Source: a virus
Reading direction: 5' to 3' (one strand)
Length of the DNA stretch: 20,553 nt
IMG/VR virus record: IMGVR_UViG_3300038629_000032
Coordinates: 1-20,553 of that record
Position numbers and translations under genes: made by a program. Below the pieces are notes generated by a model. The model did not search any database. It saw only the letters and a program-made list of their open reading frames with translations, and had not been told where the DNA came from. Positions 1 to 8,079 of the stretch are shown one piece after another. Positions within the stretch are counted from its first letter, which is position 1. The number at the start of each line of letters is the position of its first letter.

Positions 1-1409
1 TAAGCCGTAGCAGCATCAGCACCGTTGAAATTAAACAGGACTGCACTTGGTTCGTCTGCCGGGGTGTACTCTTCTCTGGGAACTGGAACCCTGCCGTGCA
101 GTACAGCCTTCGTTATACGTAGATCATCAATGTTACCGGGGAAGTGTCTATTGTCGGCATCCTGTACTCCAATAAAGAGCGCAGCACCATTATCGAATAT
201 TGTTCCGGTTGCTTTATCGTAATCCTCAAGAACTCCATTGAAGTATATGTACGCGGTATCATTGTGATCGTCCCAAACTAACGCAATATGCGCCCACTCG
301 CCAACCACGAGAGAGGTTGTTGAAAAGACTTCATTTATGGCTCCACCATTAAAATAAATTCCGAATTTGACAGTCTCGTCGGATTGCATCGAACTGTTCC
401 AGTTAGGCCAGACAGAGCCTTGCACACCAGACTTATTAAGTATCGTCCTAGAATTTGTAATAAGGCTGGTCGCCCTAAGCCAGAACTCAATCGTAATATC
501 TTCGCCGTTCAGCACACCGATATTAGTATTATGCGGAACTGTTACGTAATCACTAACTCCATCTAAAAACAGCGATGATCCACCGAACTTCGATTCAGTG
601 GTGCTTATCTCGGCAGTGCTGAAAAAAGTGAAGTCGTGGTTTGTATCGTCTTCAGATGTATAGGTTGTAGTGCCATCAGCACGGTCAAAATTCGCCAGTA
701 GGCCGACACTACTCCAGTTTGAATCGAAATCAGGGTATGCTTCTGTCGGTGGCGTGAAAGTGGTGGTGTATCTCGCAACTCCTTTGGTGATGCGAACGTT
801 GTCGATCCATCCATCAACAAAATTAACAATAGGACCGAAAGCATCTAGCGCACCAACCATCAGGGGTTCCGCGTTAGGGTTGAGAGTGTGGTTATGCGTA
901 CCAGTCGCTCCAACTTGACTGCCGTCAACAAAGAGAAGCATGTCATCTCCGCTTCGTACAGCCGCGATGTGATACCACTGATCGGTGACTGGGTTCCACG
1001 CGCCCGACGTGGTTATATTCCCACCCCCAGTACCGTCGGATGACGTAGTGATAGCAAGCTCATCTGTTCCTCCTTGATAGCCAAGCAACCACGACCTCTC
1101 ATCTCCGTCTGACTCCCAATGGCTAAGAAACGTCTGGTTGCTACCCCCTGATGGATCACCATTGAACCGAACCCAAAACTCCAGCGTGAAGTCGCCACTT
1201 CCAAACTCCCAGTCAGCAGAATCAGGGAAAGTCACATAGTCTGAAATACCATCCAACAACAATGACGCTGTACCAAACATACTCTGAGCAGTATCAAGCT
1301 GAGCAGTGCTAACGAAGGTGGCTGTTCGTAGTGCATCATCTTCAGATGTATAAAAAGCGTCAGTGTCATCTCCGTCGAAGTTAGCTAACAGAGAAACGCT
1401 GCTCCAGTT
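1..1409 (-). repeat. Tandem LamG-like domain array (about 660-690 bp period)
   Basis: Two complete copies and the start of a third follow each other. They begin at 1409 (NWSSVSLLANFDG), 719 (NWSSVGLLANFDR) and about 59 (SAVLFNFNG). Each copy contains a fly-casting order of motifs: LLANFD, a G-x-SL-x-LDG-x-SDYV segment, an EFW strand, W-x-HIA, and a closing N/D-x-RITK segment. Copies differ widely in sequence, so this is an old or selected divergence and not a recent duplication. Confidence 0.75.
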
Positions 1410-4373
1410 ACGGTCTCCTGTTTGGATGCCTTCAATTGCACCAGCGGCAAGAACCAACATCTCATTAGCGTCGAAGTTGACAGCCGACACATCACTGAGA
1501 GATACGTCGTCCTGAAAAGAAGCCTCACCATCGACGTTCAGAGTAGTATTAAAATCAACCGCACCATCGACGTTAAGGGTAGTATCAAAATCAACCGCAC
1601 CCTGAGCGTTCAGGGTAGTGACAAATGTAGCTGCCCCATCGACGTTCAACGTGCTGTCGAAATCAACAGCACCTATTGAGTTTAGCGTGGACTGGAATAC
1701 TGATGCTCCATCGACATTCAGTGTGCCGTCAATGTCAGTGGATGCTGAAGTTATATTGGTTGTCAGTCCGTCAATGATGGTATCGAAAAGAGGATCACCG
1801 ACAATAAATCTATCAAGAGTAAAACTTGGTGCGACTGATTCACCGTAATGGAGGTCTATTATGCCGAACTCGCTCACGAATGGGATGCCAAGACTGGTCC
1901 ACACCTTCCCATCTGTTGATTCGATCATGATGGCATTGGCACTAGTGCCATGTTCGTGTATCAGAAACTTTTCATGCTGCGCGTCCCATATGGGATTCGC
2001 GTATCCAACTAATGAGAAACCTGTTCCGAGCGTGAACGAAAGACCACCATCGTCCGACCAAACAACCTGTTGGGTGCCAGTATGATCAACGACCACAACA
2101 ATATCTAAGGCTGGTGAATACGATGAGCTTTGTTGTGAAGGAGTAATCCCAGTCGGCATTGCGTCCTCGTGCCACGTCCAGACATCACCATCTGGCGAGG
2201 TGTACGTATCCGTCTGAGTCGTAACAGCTAGAAAATGACTATGCGCCGATATCCACTGCCCATGTGCTGCCGTTATGTCGGTCGTACCAGCTGTCCATGT
2301 AATCAGATCAGAAGAATAATACGCTTTGTTCGAGATGCTCGGTGTCACCACCGCACGTTGCTGTTCCGGTGACCAAGAAAGGGAAGTTGGTGCAAGGCCG
2401 GTTGGATAATCTGATTGCGTCCACGCAATCCCATCAACCGAATAATAGATTCCAGAGCCATTAAGACCCCAATACCATAATTCAAGCTCATCAATGTAGC
2501 CCATGATTGTGCCGTTGAACCCATCGGTTGGACCACCTGTTGGCACAAGCTCAGTCCAAGTTAGAGCATCATCATCACTATAGTGACCCCAGCTACCGCT
2601 ACCACCATCTTGGCGAATCCATCTGCCTTGTGTTCGCGAATAAGCAGTTACGCCGATTGTGCCTGAACGAAGATCGTTGGTAGATGGGGTCCAAGTAACA
2701 GCCCCATCTGTGGATACCTGAAAATCATCACCGGGATTGGTGAAGATTGTTGCGAGAACCGAACCTACACTGCTAGAGGCACCTGATGCGGAAAGGTTCA
2801 GAAACTCAGATGGATCACCAGCAAAATCTTCCCAGTTGATACCAATGTTGTTTGCAATATCAATCCGTGTTCCATCAACACGAGTTACGAAACCGGGATC
2901 ACCAACAATGAACTCATTGCTACTACCGACAAACCCACCAAGGAGACTGGTCGGATACGGACCAGTTGGCGGTGTGTAAGACACACCTTTGTACCGGGCA
3001 AAATCTTTTGTAATACGAAGATTTGCCATATGACCAGCAAAGAAATCAACAGGTCCAGAAGTCCACTCCCAAGCACCAAGACGTAGAGGTGATACATCCC
3101 CTTGCCACAGGTTCGTGTGATTAGTTATTCCGGTATTTGTTATGGTCAGAACACCGTCAACATAAAAATAGCATTCGTCGTTGACACCACCATTATACCC
3201 CCTAAATATTTCCCAGCAGAGCGTGTACCACTGACCTGCTACTGGATTCCATGCCCCGTTTGTAGCAAAGGTAGCGCCACTACCATTATCAGTTGTACGA
3301 ACCTCCATCTGAGTGCCGCTAGTTAGCCGCATGTCCCAGTGACGTTCGCCGCCAGTGGTATCATACTTACTTACAATCGTCTGGCTGGTGGAAGGATCAA
3401 CGACATAATAAACATCAATCTCTACTGTGAAGTTTCCTATCTCTGTTGCCCCATCATCACCGGGGTCATGCGCAGGGTGCAAAGAGTGATCGGTAGGCCA
3501 CCAAACAATATCGTTAGTGCCGTCAAGTAGTAGTGTGTTTTCTCCGTAACGTGTGATCGCGTCACTTATATGTGCGTTATCAACGAACGTGCCAGACCCA
3601 TGCGCATTGTTGGAAAGGTCTGTTGCTACGGTGGTGCCATTATCCCCAGTCAGCGGAGCAAGGATAGAGACAAGGGCGAACTCAGGATCGCCATCTAACA
3701 CTTCACCAAGCTCAGTAAATTCAATAAACTTGTTTGAAACAAAACTGGAGTCTTCCCAGTTGATTGACGCACCGATCTTAAACTGCAAGAAACCAACATC
3801 ATGGTCCCATATCAGCTTGCCTCCTGTGTTCTTCCACTCAGTACCGTCAGCATTGAACAGCAAGTCGTACCTTTGTTGAGGTATTGTGGCAAGGTCGGTA
3901 TCAGTCAGACCAAAAAGAGAATCAACGCTGACACCACCGGGCGCTTCTATCGCTTCCCATCTGTTATTAGCATCGACGTAAACAAGTATTTCACCGTCTT
4001 CTGGGGCTGGTATATGAACATCTGTCAGTTCACCGAGCGCTAAAGTCCCACCAGCAGTTCCGGGTACAAACTCATCACCATCCCAGATAAGACTCTCACC
4101 AATGATGGGTATGCCAGTAACATCATCAAGATCGAAAATGCTTGACGGTACGTTTTCCTCGAAGTCGAGGATGTCAGCGACAACGTGCGTGTGAATTATT
4201 GGCGCAAAGAGAGCATCAAGGTTGTCGTCAAACTCAGTGTCAGGGATGGTGGATTCTTGTTCTTCCAGTGACTGGAAACGATATTCGAGTGCAGCCACAA
4301 GCAGCCGCATATCGTACGGCTTGATCGGTTCCTCTATCCGAAAGGATGGAAATGCAACTCGTTGCCGACTCAT
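1..4373 (-). CDS. Giant mosaic tail-appendage / receptor-binding protein, C-terminus beyond window
   Basis: The frame is open from the ATG at 4373 to the left edge, giving 1457 codons with no stop. It starts inside the stop of the nozzle gene (ATGA), which suggests coupled translation. Residues 1-230 hold fibre-type modules: a HTHVVADILDFEE motif near residue 57 and LTDV...DGEILVYVDANNRW. Residues about 232-478 form a LamG/concanavalin-like domain ending in a LRITKDFARY motif. Residues about 540-840 carry seven Asp-box-like motifs (S-x-D-G...W-T) about 44 residues apart, as in beta-propellers. Residues 884-955 are six 12-residue repeats. Residues 989-1218 and 1219-1438 are two more LamG-like domains, and a fourth begins at the edge. 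LamG folds commonly bind glycans, so I infer a host-surface-binding fibre or spike. No catalytic motif is evident. Family and exact position on the virion are inferred from domains and gene order. Confidence 0.85.
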   Translation of the reverse strand, partial: MSRQRVAFPSFRIEEPIKPYDMRLLVAALEYRFQSLEEQESTIPDTEFDDNLDALFAPIIHTHVVADILDFEENVPSSIFDLDDVTGIPIIGESLIWDGDEFVPGTAGGTLALGELTDVHIPAPEDGEILVYVDANNRWEAIEAPGGVSVDSLFGLTDTDLATIPQQRYDLLFNADGTEWKNTGGKLIWDHDVGFLQFKIGASINWEDSSFVSNKFIEFTELGEVLDGDPEFALVSILAPLTGDNGTTVATDLSNNAHGSGTFVDNAHISDAITRYGENTLLLDGTNDIVWWPTDHSLHPAHDPGDDGATEIGNFTVEIDVYYVVDPSTSQTIVSKYDTTGGERHWDMRLTSGTQMEVRTTDNGSGATFATNGAWNPVAGQWYTLCWEIFRGYNGGVNDECYFYVDGVLTITNTGITNHTNLWQGDVSPLRLGAWEWTSGPVDFFAGHMANLRITKDFARYKGVSYTPPTGPYPTSLLGGFVGSSNEFIVGDPGFVTRVDGTRIDIANNIGINWEDFAGDPSEFLNLSASGASSSVGSVLATIFTNPGDDFQVSTDGAVTWTPSTNDLRSGTIGVTAYSRTQGRWIRQDGGSGSWGHYSDDDALTWTELVPTGGPTDGFNGTIMGYIDELELWYWGLNGSGIYYSVDGIAWTQSDYPTGLAPTSLSWSPEQQRAVVTPSISNKAYYSSDLITWTAGTTDITAAHGQWISAHSHFLAVTTQTDTYTSPDGDVWTWHEDAMPTGITPSQQSSSYSPALDIVVVVDHTGTQQVVWSDDGGLSFTLGTGFSLVGYANPIWDAQHEKFLIHEHGTSANAIMIESTDGKVWTSLGIPFVSEFGIIDLHYGESVAPSFTLDRFIVGDPLFDTIIDGLTTNITSASTDIDGTLNVDGASVFQSTLNSIGAVDFDSTLNVDGAATFVTTLNAQGAVDFDTTLNVDGAVDFNTTLNVDGEASFQDDVSLSDVSAVNFDANEMLVLAAGAIEGIQTGDRNWSSVSLLANFDGDDTDAFYTSEDDALRTATFVSTAQLDTAQSMFGTASLLLDGISDYVTFPDSADWEFGSGDFTLEFWVRFNGDPSGGSNQTFLSHWESDGDERSWLLGYQGGTDELAITTSSDGTGGGNITTSGAWNPVTDQWYHIAAVRSGDDMLLFVDGSQVGATGTHNHTLNPNAEPLMVGALDAFGPIVNFVDGWIDNVRITKGVARYTTTFTPPTEAYPDFDSNWSSVGLLANFDRADGTTTYTSEDDTNHDFTFFSTAEISTTESKFGGSSLFLDGVSDYVTVPHNTNIGVLNGEDITIEFWLRATSLITNSRTILNKSGVQGSVWPNWNSSMQSDETVKFGIYFNGGAINEVFSTTSLVVGEWAHIALVWDDHNDTAYIYFNGVLEDYDKATGTIFDNGAALFIGVQDADNRHFPGNIDDLRITKAVLHGRVPVPREEYTPADEPSAVLFNFNGADAATA
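1509..1724 (-). repeat. Six tandem 36-bp (12-residue) repeats within the appendage gene
   Basis: Six in-frame units of exactly 36 bases encode variants of TLNVDGAVDFDT: TLNVDGASVFQS, TLNSIGAVDFDS, TLNVDGAATFVT, TLNAQGAVDFDT, TLNVDGAVDFNT and TLNVDGEASFQD. Hydrophobic residues alternate around the conserved T-L-N and F. That pattern fits short repeating beta-strands, as in trimeric fibre shafts. The array lies between the Asp-box region and the downstream LamG domains. Confidence 0.9.
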
Positions 4374-6868
4374 CCGCGCTTACCGTGTGGTCCTGCTCTT
4401 CCCCTCCAGTTGCCCATACGCCACTTGTCTCCGGTATCAGAGGATGAGACCTTAACTGCAACCTGCCGCGCACGTATTCTGGTTGATACCTTCCTTGTGT
4501 TGGCATCCACCGTGTACGGTCCCTTCGTTATCCTGTCAGCCGCTGGATATTTGCGTCCCGTCAGGTTCACAGTAACGCTACCTTGGAGCGTCAGGAAGTC
4601 GGGGATAAGCTGGTCTACGTGCATCAATTCCTCACCAGCGGTCGGTATCTCCATATCGAATGATTCGATATAGCTTGACATCGCTACGCCGTCAGCATCG
4701 GTGCCAGTCTCATGTTCATACAGGTAACCGTCAGCGCCAGTTGCATAGGCTTTCTCAAACTGGGGTGAGCGATCTGCCCATGCTGTACGAGCCAGCATAC
4801 CAGTAGCCCACGTGCCTTCTTCGTAGTTGTACATCACGTAACGATTCACTTCAATCGGGCTGATGTCAAAGTTCTGTGCAGTCAGTACGCCAACCGGACC
4901 AACTGCAAAGTTGTAGAAGCGGAACGCATTTACAGCTGTTGCCGCTGGTTCCATATGAAGCCCAGCAGAACCGTCTGTGTACAACGCCAGCTCAGGAGTA
5001 GATAAGGCAATCTGCCATACCTGAACGTCATCGAGCCACAAGGTAAGATTTGGTGTGTCGAACTGCACCGTTAGTGTGTACTTCGTATCCACTACAGCTG
5101 CCGACGATATTGCGGTGAACGTAACCAAGCCCGGATCATTATCCAAGACGCTCTTCACGCCGCTTGCGTTCTTCTTCCTGACGCGAATCGTATCAGTAAA
5201 GATGTCAGCCTCAATGTAGATGCCTTGAGCATCATCAGAGGTAGTGTCAGGAGTGCCTGTGATCTCGGTACGCAGGAACACCATGCCACCCCACCGCTCA
5301 GCACCACCACCAAGAGAATCAAACGCAAACTCTACAGCCCACTCACACTCTGTCGGAGTCAGGATTGGCTCATCATTGGTCAGGACGTAATCGTACTCGT
5401 AACCATTATCTGCTGTGCGAGTTGGCGTTGTAAATCCATCAGATGAGTTGAATACGTAGTCGTATCCGATCGTGCCGCTGCCCTGCGATAGAGAAAATCC
5501 CGATGGTAACCTCAGATCGAACGGTTGCTGCGCGTAAGCCAGTGGATCGTACGATGGGTAGAAGAACCAGACCTCATTGAACTCACGATTCAGACCACCG
5601 TAAACCTTGTCTCGCTGATCGACATTAATGAAGTCGTACACCCAGTTGCGTACGTCGCACGGTAGCACCCTGACAATACCGTCATAGATGTAGAAGTCAG
5701 ACTCAGCCATGAAGATTACGCGAGCATCAATCGGTACTGCTGCGTTCGGACCCAGTATGGAGACGTTCTCACCGACCGTATTCAGACCGAAGACATCAAA
5801 GCCACCAAAGAACGGCAATGTGTGAACGCTGACATCCGTGAAAACGATCGTCTCAAGCCGTGAGCGTACGCCTGTGACGATTTTGGAGCCTGAGTATAGT
5901 CTGAGGTCACCTGACGTGTTGGTGCTGGTAGGCACCCAATCATTCAGGTCTTCAGTGGAACACCATCGGATCAACATCGGGTCAAAGGCGTTGTTGAAGA
6001 AGTCGAACGCACCCAGAGCGATCACATGTCGGTCTCGCTGCGAGACGATCATTGCTTCATTGTTGGGTGGCGCGTCACCACCAAATGGAGAGGCTCTTGT
6101 GCCAGTACCTTTAGAGCGATCCCACCAGTACATTTGTCCACCACGTGGGCAGCACAGTAAGTCTTCGCCCCACGTATCGAGGGACCATGTTCGTATTGGC
6201 AGCACCAGTGTTGATCCTGTCCGTTCGTTACCGTAGCCCTCACGCCCATACGGACCTGTGCCGTAGCCAGTAGCCGCGACAGCGGTCTCTTTTCCTATGG
6301 TGATTTGATACTCAGCCCTGACCACTGTGCCACCTTCGTTGGCACCACCAGTAGCCGCTGTACCAGCATTGGTTACCTCATAGAGATTTGGATTAATGAT
6401 CAGATCAACCGTGTACTCACCATTGAAGTCAAGGCCACTGGCTCCACCGATAATAGCATTCGAGAACTCTACGTAGTCACCAAGCTGCGACCCATGATTT
6501 ATGTCAGTAACCTGCACACGTGTCTCACCAGTGAAGGTCTCAAAAGGACCAAGACCACCATTAACAGGCTCTGAGACGTGCCTTAGCGGAGTGATGTCAA
6601 AGAGGGTGCCGTCCTGCCATAGATACAGTTTGGTGTCGGTAGCAATCGCAGACCAGCGCTTGGCATCCAGCGAAGACCAATCCAACAAGCGACGACAGGT
6701 GCCAATGAACTGTGGCTCAACCTTTGTCCAGCCACCTATTTTCTCAGCCAGCCCTTTGCGGAAGCGCACTTTGTCCATCGAGAACCAGCGACCAACAGCA
6801 CCGCGCTCAGACTGCTCAGTATATTGACCAGCACCAATCGGTAAATTAAAGACAGCTTTCTGTGTCAT
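4370..6868 (-). CDS. Tail nozzle / packaged-DNA stabilisation protein with inserted concanavalin-like domain
   Basis: This 832-residue protein probably forms the nozzle that closes the portal channel, the role of P22 gp10 and of nozzle proteins in SU10-type podoviruses. Family-like features are the N-terminal FNLPIGAGQYTEQSERG, VRFRKGLAEKIGGW (34-47), a beta domain with VTDINHGSQLGDYVEFS (119-136), GYGTGPYGREGYG (201-213), FNEVWFFYPS (430-439), NRYVMYNYEEGTWATGMLAR (675-694) and a basic C-terminus (WRMGNWRGRAGPHGKRG). Residues about 450-668 separate FYPS from NRYVMYNY, which I expect to be nearly adjacent in ordinary members. The insert is beta-rich and ends LWLDDVQVWQI...FRFYNFAVG, like a LamG/concanavalin lectin domain. 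The start overlaps the previous stop (TAATG) and the end overlaps the next start (ATGA). Confidence 0.85.
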   Translation of the reverse strand: MTQKAVFNLPIGAGQYTEQSERGAVGRWFSMDKVRFRKGLAEKIGGWTKVEPQFIGTCRRLLDWSSLDAKRWSAIATDTKLYLWQDGTLFDITPLRHVSEPVNGGLGPFETFTGETRVQVTDINHGSQLGDYVEFSNAIIGGASGLDFNGEYTVDLIINPNLYEVTNAGTAATGGANEGGTVVRAEYQITIGKETAVAATGYGTGPYGREGYGNERTGSTLVLPIRTWSLDTWGEDLLCCPRGGQMYWWDRSKGTGTRASPFGGDAPPNNEAMIVSQRDRHVIALGAFDFFNNAFDPMLIRWCSTEDLNDWVPTSTNTSGDLRLYSGSKIVTGVRSRLETIVFTDVSVHTLPFFGGFDVFGLNTVGENVSILGPNAAVPIDARVIFMAESDFYIYDGIVRVLPCDVRNWVYDFINVDQRDKVYGGLNREFNEVWFFYPSYDPLAYAQQPFDLRLPSGFSLSQGSGTIGYDYVFNSSDGFTTPTRTADNGYEYDYVLTNDEPILTPTECEWAVEFAFDSLGGGAERWGGMVFLRTEITGTPDTTSDDAQGIYIEADIFTDTIRVRKKNASGVKSVLDNDPGLVTFTAISSAAVVDTKYTLTVQFDTPNLTLWLDDVQVWQIALSTPELALYTDGSAGLHMEPAATAVNAFRFYNFAVGPVGVLTAQNFDISPIEVNRYVMYNYEEGTWATGMLARTAWADRSPQFEKAYATGADGYLYEHETGTDADGVAMSSYIESFDMEIPTAGEELMHVDQLIPDFLTLQGSVTVNLTGRKYPAADRITKGPYTVDANTRKVSTRIRARQVAVKVSSSDTGDKWRMGNWRGRAGPHGKRG

Positions 6869-8079
6869 TACGGCTCGAACTCTATAATGGCAATAAGTAA
6901 TGCAGATGCAGCCGTCCCTTCATCACCACCACCAGTATCACCAGCCCTTCTTATTTGAAATAGAGAGGATGCTGAATCACGCACATCTGTAGCTGAAACC
7001 GACCACGTTTTAAGGACTGATAGTGCAACCCACGTCCCATCAGCTGCTCCAGTCAAGTCCCAAACTTGACCACCAGTTCCAACTACCGTTCGTACTTCGT
7101 AGTCGCCCGGAGTGATGGAATTACCGTCATACCACGAAGTAGTTAAATTCTGATTGCCGCTCTCAGTATTTATTCTTTGTAAAGTACCACCGCTGTCAGC
7201 CAAGAACCCGTAGCCAACAGTGTCAGTCCCAGAGCTGACAATGACGGCAAAACTGGTTATATCGAAAAGGTTGAGAACACCATCAGTCTCACCCTTCAGG
7301 CGTAATTCAGCACGAAGAGTTGCTTCTGATTTCGCTCCATTGAATGTAGGAGGCGCAAGGTTCTCTGGGAAAAAGGCTGCTCCAGCTCTACCACCGGAAC
7401 CTCCGTTACCAGCCCCACTACCACCAATAATACCTGTGGATGGATTGGCAAACTGACCATAGGTGCCGCCATAACCATAGCCAGACCCTGAACCACCATT
7501 GTTAGTGCCAGATGTGCCACCTGCTCCACCACCACCTGCTGAGGTCTGAGTGCCTGCCGTGCCAGCTGTTGCTATCGGAGAGCCTGTCGGAGAGCCTGCT
7601 GCGCCACCAGCGGCATCACCCCAACCGATGCCACCGCCACCACCGCCGCCCGGAGTACCATCAAGACCAGTGTCGTTGAAACTACCACCACCACCTCCAC
7701 CGCCACCGCCGAGCAGGAAGCCGTCATCAATATCAATATTAACGGCGAAGGTGTCTGATTGAATTGCATGTCCACCGCTACCACCGCCACCACCCTTAGT
7801 GCCTTGGTTGCCGTTATCGTCACCTCCAGCACCACCAGCACCACCTGTTCCGATGAAGCGTCCATTATTGGTAGCGGTAAACTGGAACGTGCTACCCGCA
7901 GCAAAATCAGCCGGGATGATTATTTCCGCAAGATCAACATTGTTTGCTCTGACTACGACATCAACTGGTTCAGACGGAGAGCCTAAAAATACCCATAGGT
8001 CGCCAATGTAGGTGTCGATCTCTGGTTCTACATCAAAGACTCCGCTACCACCGATAAGAGAGATTGGTATGCGCCACAT
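6868..8079 (-). CDS. Glycine-rich adhesin-like tail protein
   Basis: From the ATG at 8079 the product has 403 residues. Residues 1-70 look like a small beta domain (MWRIPISL...). Residues about 72-232 are a glycine-rich block with many GG and GGGGGGG runs broken by short loops. Residues 250-403 form a beta-rich C-terminal domain (W-D-L-T-G..., ending ALLIAIIEFEP). Such blocks resemble the polyglycine-II sandwich of T-even/S16 gp38 adhesins and similar glycine-rich phage tail proteins. I infer a receptor-binding or fibre-tip role. The chosen start overlaps the preceding stop as TAATG, a pattern shared with neighbours. An upstream ATG at 8118 (13 more residues, GGAG 4 bases before it) would overlap the preceding gene by 40 bases and cannot be excluded. 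No cleavage site or catalytic motif is seen. Confidence 0.8.
   Translation of the reverse strand: MWRIPISLIGGSGVFDVEPEIDTYIGDLWVFLGSPSEPVDVVVRANNVDLAEIIIPADFAAGSTFQFTATNNGRFIGTGGAGGAGGDDNGNQGTKGGGGGSGGHAIQSDTFAVNIDIDDGFLLGGGGGGGGGSFNDTGLDGTPGGGGGGGIGWGDAAGGAAGSPTGSPIATAGTAGTQTSAGGGGAGGTSGTNNGGSGSGYGYGGTYGQFANPSTGIIGGSGAGNGGSGGRAGAAFFPENLAPPTFNGAKSEATLRAELRLKGETDGVLNLFDITSFAVIVSSGTDTVGYGFLADSGGTLQRINTESGNQNLTTSWYDGNSITPGDYEVRTVVGTGGQVWDLTGAADGTWVALSVLKTWSVSATDVRDSASSLFQIRRAGDTGGGDEGTAASALLIAIIEFEP

Noticed and set aside
605-3097. Several short frames on the minus strand inside the appendage gene in other phases.
   Set aside because: They are out of frame with the continuous 1457-codon frame, which shows domain repeats from end to end.
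7550-7762. Plus-strand frame of 70 residues rich in proline.
   Set aside because: It is the antisense of the glycine-rich block (GGN codons read as proline on the other strand), with no ribosome site and no independent support.
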